A stretch of DNA of 64,000 nucleotides from Chelydra serpentina (lineage: Eukaryota; Chordata; Testudines; Chelydridae), in contig JBAIAC010000035.1 in assembly GCA_037349315.1 (NCBI GenBank), positions 5,966,501 through 6,030,500 on the forward strand. The letters are read 5' to 3'. Numbering within the stretch: the first letter of the stretch is position 1; each line of letters starts with the position of its first letter. Positions 48,216 to 58,400 of this stretch are shown piece after piece. The translations under genes and the position numbers were made by a program. Below the pieces are notes generated by a model, which was not told where the DNA came from, made no database searches, and saw only the letters and a list, made by a program, of their open reading frames with translations.

Positions 48216-49390
48216 TGTGACATTGCACCCCATAATGCTTTATAGAAATAGGCTTATGAATATAAATATGACATAACTGGAATATGTTTTATGCTACATA
48301 TGCCATGTAACATATCTCTGCAAAGGTTATGATCTACTGAATGTATTCATCCTATTTCTATGCATGTATCATTTTTGTATTCAAAGTTATGAATATTGGC
48401 TGTGTACTTGTTTGATTTTAAGTAGCCTCAGTGAAGCATTTAGTCAGCTTCTTGAGAAAAGACTATTCTCAGTACGTGCCAAATTAAGAAACACATAAGC
48501 TGACAATGGACTTTGATAAACATGAATCCACATCTGAGCTTTCCTGAGAAGTCCTGCAGAAAACTCAGTCATGCATGGACATGTGACTTGCCCATGTGAC
48601 TCCAAAACTTCATTTTGTATCTGGATTCTACACAGGGGAAAGAGGGGTTTCCATCCACAAGAGAGAAACCATATAAGCACCTGGGAAAACCCCTCCATTT
48701 TATCTTCAGCTGGCTCAAGAGGTACCCTCTCCATCCCCAAAGGATACCTGAAAGAAACTGGAACAAACGACAGTAACCACGGGGGTGTGAGTGATTGCTG
48801 GACCCAGACTAGAAGGAGGCTAGTCTGTAAGAGAAGCTTATTGGAACATCTCTGAGGGTGAGATTTCATCTGTAATCACTTTCTTACTGTATTGGGGTTA
48901 GATTTGCGTGTTTTGTTTTATTTTGCTTGGTAATTCACTTTGTTCTGTCTGTTATTACTTGGAACCACTTAAATCCTACGTTTTGTACTTAATAAAATCA
49001 CTTTTTACTTATTAACCCAGAGTATGTATAAATACCTGAGGAGGAAAACAGCTGTGTATCTCTCTCTATCAGAGGGCGAACAATTTATGAGCTTACCCTG
49101 TATACACTTTATACATGGTCAAACGGATTTATTTGGGGTTTGGACCCCATTGGGAGTTAGGTATCTGAGTGCTGGAGACAGGAACACTTCTTAAGCTGTT
49201 TTCAGTTAAGCCTGCAGCTTGTGGGGGACGTGGTTCAGACCTGGGTCTGTGTTTGTAGCCAGGCTAGCATGTCTGTCACAACCAAGCAGGGCACTGAAGT
49301 CCCAAGCTGGCAGGGAAAACTGGCTCAGAGGTAGTCTCAGCACATCAGGTGGCAGTTCCCAAGTGGGTTTCTGTGATCCAACCTGACACA
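48216..49390 (+). mobile_element. Full-length solo LTR of an endogenous retrovirus
   Basis: Starts TGTGACATTGCACCCC and ends ATCCAACCTGACACA. Exact 5-bp duplication CTCTG at 48211-48215 and 49391-49395. AATAAA near 48990 within TTAATAAAATCAC. 1175 bp, with no internal retroviral coding region. Related copies are at 9586-10783 and 47010-47398. Confidence 0.92.
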
Positions 49391-50584
49391 CTCTGGTTGT
49401 GCTGATGGCGATGGAGAGGGAATAATTTGTTATAGTTCTTTCAAGAGTGCAGCAAACTTCCCACACTCACTGGCTAGCGAGTAGGGGATGGAGCCATAGC
49501 TCTACCTACTCCCTGCCCCATTTTTGGCAAGTTACTCTCTCCCTCCACTACCACACACAGTCTTGTCCAGAAGTAGTAATATCCGCACACTTCTCTAGGA
49601 GAGAAGCAAGCCTCCCGATTGGTTGAGGAAAAGGGGGCAGGGACTTTTACTATCCTGAGAGATTAGAATCCTATGAGAATTTAGCCAATAGAGTTGTAGC
49701 ACTCTGGAGATAGGCTGCTTAAAAAAAACCCCTCCTATATACATGTAAAACCCTCTTGATAGCACAACTTTGGCTTTTTAAAAGCATTGAATGGGGAACA
49801 TTGTTTTTACTGTCTCAAAGAATGTAGACAATCCACCCTTCATAACCTATAAGTAACTTCAACATTGTATTTTGACTTTTCAGCCATGTTATGTGCAGGC
49901 AGTGAGGGGTTCTATTAATTTTGTTGTCTCATAAAATACACATAAAGTATGCTTTATTCCATAATTTTTTACTCTAAATTCTTCCCAGTTTTCTTGCAGA
50001 AAGACTTGGGTGTTTTCTAGGGGTTTTTTTGGTAACAGTTCTCTAGCTTTTATTTAAAGAGGAACAATAACTTTGATAAGTCAGATGCCTTAATTAAACA
50101 AACACCCACTTGAATTAAATGCACTTTGAGCCTGAATATTATCTGTCTTTTTAATTTTGCATCATTCCCCCACCTCCCTGTTCTACCTTGTATAATGCTG
50201 CAAATCCTTACTCATGAATGGGATTAGAATAACACATGTACATTTTAACTAACAAGCCCCCTTTTTTTAATTTTTATTTATTATCTGAGCCATTCTCTTA
50301 TAAGAAAAATTGTATAAAACTTGTTTTACAACTTAGTATATACACAACTATAAATTGGCCCAAGGAAGTTTCTAAAGTTGTATTGATGAAACCGGCTATC
50401 GGTGACTTTCTTCAAGTTTATGATATTGATCACATATTGTGTGGTTGACACTTTTCTACTCTTCATCTTTTATTTTGCTTCTGTTTAATATTAAACTCTC
50501 AGACTCTGGTTTTGCTGGATGACTAGACAATTGGCGGGATTATGATGTCACATGATATTGAAAGGAGAGAGGGTTTTTTTAATT

Positions 50585-50715
50585 CAGATTCCTTAAAACT
50601 CTTCAGACCTGATTCTCTTCTCATTTACACTGAATTTATCCTTGTAGAACTCCACTGATTGCAGTGCATATTGTCGTGATTTACACCAAAGCAAGTGAGA
50701 GAAGAACCAGGGCTC
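50585..50715. repeat. Old amniote-type dispersed repeat
   Basis: CCTGATTCTCTTCTCATTTA, CTCCACTGATTGCAGTG and TGATTTACACCAAAGC-type blocks are shared with pieces at 51190-51310 and 56715-56880. Limits and class are uncertain. Confidence 0.45.
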
Positions 50716-51189
50716 TACGATTTTTGGTGTTTGTTTTTTTATTTCTGTTGTTAATAGACTCCAATGTGATCATCACGTAGTAGAAAAATTATTCTTAAAG
50801 ATTAAAAGAATCCAACCCTTTGGACTGAGGTCTGAGAAAACTCCTACTCCTTCTTGTCTCCTCAAGAAAAAACAGAGATTAGAAGACAATATTCTTAATA
50901 CTTGTAAATTAAAAAAAACAAGCAAGGACATTCCTCTGGTATTCTTTATCCATCATAAAGCAGCAAAAAAGGCCACCAGCTTATTTGTTTCCTTTGCAGT
51001 TCTATCATTTTAAAAAAAATTAGAAAATGAGAAGCCTGTTAATGCTACTTGATCTTTTGTTTAATCCCTGTCAGCTAGGCTGGGTTGGCCTTGTTTTCTT
51101 CCATAGTCACATTTAATGGTCGCTTTATCTTATTCCTCTCTCCTTTTCTGTATTTGGATTAAAGGGAAACTACTCAGCGATAACACAGA

Positions 51190-51515
51190 GGAAGGAAACA
51201 AAGGGCCAAATTCAGCTCTCACATATGCCAATTTTACATTCGTGGGAGGATATTAATTTCAGTGGAGTTGCTCCTGATTTACACAGGTGGAAATGACAGC
51301 AAGAATCAGTGGGTTTTTTGCTATGTCCTAATGCATCCTGCAACCTTCACGCAGGCAGAACTTCCACTGATGTCAATGGGAGCTTTGCCAAAAGTGTAAA
51401 AACTGTGGGTGAGAATTCCAAAGCCGACTGGAGGATTTAGGTGCATGACTGACTCCCATTTGTTTCACTGGGAATTGTGTGTCTAAAGCTCCTCGGTGGC
51501 TTTGAAAATCTCAGC
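51190..51515. repeat. Old dispersed repeats, two adjacent
   Basis: The first (51190-51310) has CAGTGGAGTTGCTCCTGATT followed by TACACAGG. The second (51330-51510) has CACTGATGTCAATGGGAGC and TTTAGGTGCATGACTGACTC, then CCTCGGTGGCTTTGAAAATC. Both are phrases I associate with ancient DNA-transposon MITEs of reptiles. Confidence 0.45.
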
Positions 51516-51527
51516 CTGCAAGATTTA

Positions 51528-51640
51528 ACAGAATCACAGCAATGTAGGGCTGGAAGGGACCTCAAGAAGTCATTTAGTCCACACACATCCTGCACTGAGG
51601 CAGGACCAAAGTAAAGTATTACCCTGCAAAATAGATTCTG
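51528..51640 (-). repeat. CR1/SINE 3' tail fragment
   Basis: AGAATCACAGCAATGTAGGG then CTGGAAGGGACCTCAAGAAG is the complement of the tail of the SINE at 33445-33623 and of CR1. Confidence 0.7.
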
Positions 51641-52344
51641 TTTGTCTTTGAAATTCCCCCACCATCTAATGCCACCATTATGGCAGAATCATCACATAGG
51701 AATTTTATTTATTAATTATGATTATGTTGGTGTCACAACCATTAGTACGTTCTTGTTTTGACACAGTTATTTTTGAGGATGAGTAATCTGAAATTAATTA
51801 GTATAGTGAAAATACACTGGCAGTGCTGAGTCACTATTATCCAATAAGCTGCAAGATACATGCACACAGCATCCCAAGGAGTGTTTTCATCTGTGATACC
51901 CGTAGGAAAAGCATCTTTTGGTCATCCCTGGATGTAAGTGTGAGTGTGGTCAGGATTTTTAGTTTTAAAATCCAACACATTCTAGGCAGCTAATTGTTGG
52001 TCTGGTAGTACTTAACTTCTGCTCCCAGCTGCTGGTCCACACCTTTCCCCTGTTTCCCTACCACACATTCCCAGAAGAAGGAGAGTGGAGATGGAAATTC
52101 TGACCTAGTTAAAGACTCTTATCACATCCTGTTGCTTCTCTCTGCTTGTGTGTGTGCATGTGTCAAAAGGAAAGGCAGCAACTGCCCAATGAGTAGCATC
52201 GATCTCTGGAGCTTGCAAGGTCACTAGGAGCCAGCCCTTCCTGCTTTCTATAACACATACCACCCGCCTGATCAGAGGAGCGTGAAATTAACCAGCAGAG
52301 CATTCTAGCACAAAACGGACACCCCATAGTCTGGAAGAGACAAC

Positions 52345-52402
52345 ATGCTGGATCAGATTCACTTGCTGGCTGCTGTGACACTCCTGGGAGTCCTGGAACA
52401 AG
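52345..52402 (+). CDS. LTC4S: LTC4S exon 1
   Basis: ATG in context GACAACATGC. 19 codons ([19 protein letters not shown]) plus one base; donor GTATAGTG. The first membrane helix starts here. About 100 bp upstream is a weak CTATAA at 52249; no firm TATA or start site was defined. Confidence 0.93.
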
Positions 52403-55400
52403 GTATAGTGATTGAATATGCATTCCCCACAATTGGATTAGCCAGTTTACCTCCTTGCTGCTCTCCTTTTATTTGCATTAATTAATAGCTCCAGTGATGG
52501 GGTAAATTAGGAGAATTAACCTTAGGCTGCACCTGGAGGAAACCCAGGGCATGCATGGTCCTAATTGCTGGTGAAGTCCAGGTGGGGGAAGAGCTGGGCA
52601 GGATCTATAAAGAGAGGAAGTTGGTAGGCTGAGGGGATAGGAAGATCTGCAGTTGTACTCCCTGATGCAAGGGGGAAAGAGCAGGAAGCGGTAATGATGG
52701 CGTAGAAAGCAGGCCAAGGAAGGAGCAGTAAGGGCTGGAAGAGTAAAAACTGAGAGCTGCTGTGCTGAGGGTCCCTGGACTGAAACCTATTGTAGACAGA
52801 GTTGCCAACTTTCTAATTGCACAAAAGACAACACCCCTGTCCTGCCCCTTCTCTGAGGCCCTGCCCCCACTCACTCCATCCCACCTCTGTCACTTTCTCT
52901 CCCCCACCCTCACTCACTTTCACTGGGCTGGGACATTGTGTTAGGATGCCGGGAAGGGGGGGGTGAGGGGTCTGGCTGGGGGTGTGGGCTCCAGGGTTGG
53001 GCCAGAAATGAGGGGTTCAGGAGGTAGGAGGGGGCTCTGGGCTGGGGCAGCGGTTGGGGTGTGGGCTCTGGGGTGGTGCTGGATAGGAGGGGTTTGGGGT
53101 GCAGGAGGGGGCTCTGGGTTGGGGTTGAGGGATTTGGAGTGCAGGAGCAGGCTCAGGGCTGGGGCAGGGGATTGGAGTGCGAGGGGGAAGGCTCTGGCTG
53201 GGGGTGCATGCTCTGGGGTGGGGCTCGGGACTTTGGGGTGTAGGAGGGGGCTCAGGGATAAGGCAGGGGGTTGGGGTGCGGGAGGGAGTGCAGGCTCTGG
53301 GAGGGAGTTTGGGTGTGGGAGGAGGCTCAGGGCTGGGGTAGGGGGCTGGGGATCAGGGGTTTGGGAGGGGGCTCCAGGCTGGGGCTAGGAGTTTGGAGTG
53401 CAGGAGCGGGCTCAGGGCAGGGGGTTGGGGTGTGGGAGCATGTATAGGCTCCGGCTGGGGGTGTGGGCTCTGGGGTGGGGGAGGAGATGAAGGGTTTGGG
53501 GTGCAGGAGGAGGCTCAGGGTTGGGGTACGGGGTTGGGTCCTGCCTTAGCCCCGCAGCACTGCCGAGTGGACTTTTAACGGCCTGGTCAGCAGTAGTGAC
53601 CAGAGCCGCTAGGGTCCCTTTTCGACCGGGCCTTCTGGTTGAAAACCAGATGCCTGGCAACACTAAAGGGTGGGCCTGGGTTCCCCTACGTGTCACCGCT
53701 GGAGTGACACACTAGGGATAGCCCATTTGGTGGTGGTGGTTGGAAGCAGACTTTGATGATACCCTGGAAGTGGGGGGAACTTTAATGTGGCTTAGCCAGA
53801 GGGCTAAGCCATGAAGAGGAAAGTGCTACCGCGCTGGGCATGTGAAAGGCCAGGAAGGGAACGACTGACTGAGTAACTACAGGAAGGGACGTCAGACTAA
53901 TTCCCGCTAATTCCTCAGACGAGCCACAAGTGACACCGCCAGGTGGTGAGTAGAGAAAACCCTGTCACAGTCCTGCTTTGTATATTTTATTTCTGCCATT
54001 GGTCCTGTTACTCCCCAGCTCTTCAGACGCTGAATGAGGATTTGGGCTGGTTTTCTAAATGCATTAAACAGAAGGGCTGTGAGTGATGCCAGAGTAATAG
54101 GGTGGGGGAGTCTAAGGGAAGGACATCTTTCTCAGGGTGGTCTACACCTAAAACTTAAGTCGACCTAGCTATGTTGCTTGGGTCTGTGAAAAATGTCGTG
54201 GCCTGTGCGATGCAGTTAGGTTGACCTACTCCCTGCTACAGATGCAGCTATGTCGATGGAAGTAGTTACTGTTTCTCAGAGAGGTGGATTGCCAGCATCG
54301 ACGGAAAAACCCTTCCATCAGCATAGGAAATGTCTAGACTACAGCGGCGTAGCTGTAGCGCTTGTAGTTATACACAGTCTAACTTGTTGGGAATGTCTTG
54401 ATACCTCTTACTTTACAAATGTAGAAAGCTCCCCAGGAAACAGAAGAATCTCTCCATTTTACAAATAGGCTAATATTTTGCTGGAGGGTCCATGGACTTC
54501 AGTGCAAACAAAAAGAAAACCAAACAATGTCACAACTGCGGAAAAGTAGAGTGACCAGAGGCATTGGAGAAAAACCCTTCTGCAGGCAGGAAGCAAGGGG
54601 TTCTGGTAGGAAGGAAATCTCCCTCGATCTGGTTCCTCACTGCATAGTAAAAAACAGAGTGGCTGGGAAGGTTTTCAGGAATTAGTGTGCATGTTTTCCT
54701 GGCAGGTCTGACTTGGCGCTTGCAAACAGTACACAGGATTATCTGCTGACAGTGGCTATTTTTACATGCTTTCTAATGACCCTAGGCTTCCAATGGCTCC
54801 TACATAGGATACACACACACACACTACTTCTTCCTAAACCCAGCTCACTGGACCCAGGGGACATGAGAGTCACGAGTGTGTGTGTGGTTGCCGTGGTGTG
54901 ACCAAACTCAAGAGGTGAAAGGTAATAGTGTGTTCCATCAGATTCCTCGGTACTAGGAAATCTGGGACTCCAAAATCTGGTACTAGGATGCAAATGAGAG
55001 AGCTATGTTTGTGTCTTTTCTTTCCTTGGAAAATAACAGGCCTGGTCTATATAATCACTCTTAGCTCTGCGTATAAGTAGATTGTAATGAGTCCCCTTTG
55101 TCAACATAGTCAGGGGTGAAAGTAACTTCACGGACTTACCAGTACGCCGGAGTCCTGAGCAGGGGGCAGGGCCTTGACCGGAAGGGGCGGAGCCTCACTC
55201 AAAAAGAGGAGGGGCCTTTAGAGCCCTGGTAGAGGCGGCTGGGAGTCCCGGGCCCTTTAAATCACCGCTGTAGCTACCAGCTGCGGAGGCGGCTGGGAGC
55301 CCCGGGCTCAGGGGCCATTTAAAGGGCTCGGGGTTCCGGCCACCGCTACCTCAGTGGAGCCCCAGGCTGATTAAATTGCTGCCCGAACTCCAAGGTAGCA

Positions 55401-58400
55401 GCGGCGGCCGGGGAATCTGGTGGCCAGGCTGATTCTCTAAGAGTAACTGGATTGTACGGACGGTGGTGTTTATGCAGTGTGGATGGGGCCACTTATCCAT
55501 GCCTGCGTAGTCGGGTTTCCTTCCTTCACTAATGAAGGGCAGGGCTTGGATGTCCCTCAGTGCTTTCAGAACTTGCGGTTGTACGAACAGGCCAGACTTT
55601 GTAAAGGCAGCTATTGTAGCGGCTACCCACTGATTCCTAAGACTGCCTCAAATTCAGGTGACCTTTTCTAGGCAGTTTCTCACAGTGCGAGGTATTTGGG
55701 TTAGAGATAAGAGATGAGACTGAGTCACACTGGTTCTTCCTGGTTACATAGGTAGCTGTGCTGACATAGCTGGCATAGGGGGTGAGTCCTGGGCACTGTT
55801 CCCTCTAAGCTGTGCGCGTGTGCGCGCGCACACAGATCCTAAACCCCGCGCACACGGCGAAACACCGCGCGCACAAAAATTTGCACAGAAGCACAACAAT
55901 TTGCATAGAAGAAATTTTTTGAGCACACAGCCTGTCAAAAATTAGAGGGAACATTGGGGGAGAATCTGATTTCATATTGAGCCTTGACAACACATAGTGC
56001 TAAGCACTTTGTATCCTCCCACACAGAGGCGTGGGAGGAAGGGGGAATGTTGTCCCCAGTTATGGAGACATAGGTGATCCTATCAATGCTGCAGAAGAAC
56101 AGAGCAAAGACAGTCTCCCTTACGCCAGAAAATGGATTCATTTACTCCCAGAAAAACCACACTATAGCCTTGGTCTCAAAGTCTGAGCATCGTGTACACC
56201 CACCTCATTGTGAACCATCGATTACCATGTTGTATACATAGATAGATGTGCATCATGATGGTAATCAGCCATGTTAGAACCAGGTGACACACATGGCAAA
56301 AAGTTATCACTGAGACCAGAAAGTCCACAGGAAATTATGCCCCTCTCAGACCTCACAATGGACAAGTCTGATAGACGGACCTGCCCTAAAAATGTTGGTC
56401 CATTGATCATTCTAAATAAAAAAATCCAATACAGAAATGAAGAGGGTGTTGTCTAGAGGCAGAGTGGGGTAATCAGAAAGATGTGGCGGAAACTTGGCTG
56501 GAGGTGTATTACAGGTCTGAAACTGGAGAAAGGGGAAGTTTGGACACAAGAACCGTCTTGCTAAGAGTGATTAGGCAAAGGAACAGCCACCAAGTGCATG
56601 CTGAAGTAGTCCAAGGGACATTACTATATGAGTTTGGACTTTACTGTCTAGGAAATTCCTTCCAGATTTGTCATTGATATGTTACCAAACTTCCAGCATG
56701 GAGCTCACCAAAAAATTGGGCCTGATTCTTATTTACACTAAGACCAGTTTACACCACATTTATCATGGAAAGGGGTCTTGTAAACCCACATTAAAGGTTA
56801 CAATCGGATTAGAAGACCCCTTTTCCAGAACCAGAGGGGTGCAGGGATGCTTTAATGTAAATGAGAATCAGGTCTCTTCATTCTTTGGTCTGTGAAGCAC
56901 CTGATCAAGTGGTGCATATGTTGCAGAAAGGAAGGATGAAGGATTAGGGAATTGATTTGCCCTCCATTTACAAATATTTTTTATCATCCTCAGAACTAAG
57001 ATGGGAGAGGATACCACTTGGTAACTGACACTATACCAAGTGCACAGGCTGGAAATATTTGTATCATGTTTGTTCCTGAAACTAGACCAATATGGGGCTA
57101 GTGTAGCATAAGTCTGTCCTGTAAAATCTGGATGGTGTGTGTGGAGCCTGGTCAGGGCTGGAGATATCCTCTCTCTGGAAACTCTTGAAAATATCAGAGG
57201 GGTAGCCGTGTTAGTCTGGATCTGTAGAAGCGACAAAGGGGGTGCCACAGGACCCTTTGTCGCTTCTTGAAAATATCTCACTAGTGGAGAAATCTAGTCC
57301 CTTCCAAAGGCATCACTTTTTTTTTTTTTCTTCTTCAGAACTATTTGTCTGAGTCCTGGGTATAATTCTTTTATGGTAGAGATAATATACCAATAGCGGT
57401 ATAAGGTGTGTGGGGAATGACTCCATGGCATTCAGGGACATGACACCCACCTTTTCTTTCATGTGGTGATGGAATGTTAATGAGCCCTGTAGCACAACAT
57501 TGTTCTCCATCATCTATGATAGTCTCCTGGTCTCCATGAAGGCTGCTGAGATCATGCTTTCTTGTTTCTTTCTTTGCAGCTTACTTCTCCCTCCAGGTGA
57601 TCTATGCCAGGCGAGCGTACGGGATCTCTCCTCCAAAGGTCTCAGGGCCACCTGATTTTGAGAGGGTCTTTCGAGCACAGTAAGACCTTTTTTTTTTTTT
57701 TTTTAAATGATCTGATCCATGGGGCCAAGAGTAGCCTCCTATGTCATCTTTGCTGACAGAGTTTGATCACAAGACTACCCCCAGGACTGCAGGTGGTTAC
57801 AGTATTGGGAGGCCAGAGAGAGGGAGCTGTAGGGGCTATATGGCTGACAGAATGGCGATGACTAATCACGCTGCCCATCCCCCTGCTCTGTCGATCAGCC
57901 TGCTGTCTTGGTGGAAGGCTTGCTGCATTTTAAACAGAGGGGACTGATTATTACTATAAATCCCTCCTACTCTGGCTGGTTCAGTCTGGCACTGATGCCA
58001 GGGTTCCATCTCAGGGAGGACCCCACAATGCCAGAGTCACATGGATTTATTAGTGTCGGTGTTAGGACTGCTCAGAAGTTAGCCACTATGGCTCAGTTTA
58101 AGACTTTCACTTATACACCTTTCAGCTATAGATGGCAGAAACCAGCCTTGAGCACAGCACGCGGAATGGAGTAGGGAGGATGATGGGGATCTAGATCTCT
58201 GATCCCAGACTGGTTTTACGCCAACCCTGACAGAGTTTAGAGTAGCCTAATTGTAGCGCTAAACTCCATCAGGTCCCAAGGAGCTCCATCAGCTGGGAAT
58301 AGCCAGAGTCAGTGCCCCTGAGGACGTAGCCCCTATGTCAGGTATTGTAGTGGGGAGGGAGAATGGCATAGGAGGCTCCATGCTCACTGGGGTAATCCCT

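Larger units (their letters stand above)
33624..52344. other. Intergenic interval between CANX and LTC4S promoters
   Basis: No exon-like reading frame with splice sites or a recognisable family was found. Apart from the elements listed separately, 34860-37200, 40200-42650, 44950-46900 and 49400-51500 show no gene. MAML1, which lies between these genes in human, is not visible. Confidence 0.6.
52403..57579 (+). other. LTC4S intron 1
   Basis: 5.2 kb, large for a gene that is about 2.5 kb overall in human. It is mostly filled by the repeats listed from 52790 to 57277. No additional exon was seen. Confidence 0.7.

Noticed and set aside
44133..49390. Complete endogenous retrovirus between the two LTRs
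   Set aside because: The LTRs at 44133 and 48216 belong to different families, each with its own 5-bp duplication, and no gag, pol or env reading frame lies between them.
33624..52344. MAML1 between CANX and LTC4S
   Set aside because: Expected from human gene order, but no Gln-rich mastermind exon or basic N-terminal exon was found on either strand.
52963..53578. Gly/Trp-rich ORFs of up to 141 codons
   Set aside because: Translation of a G-rich minisatellite in an LTC4S intron.
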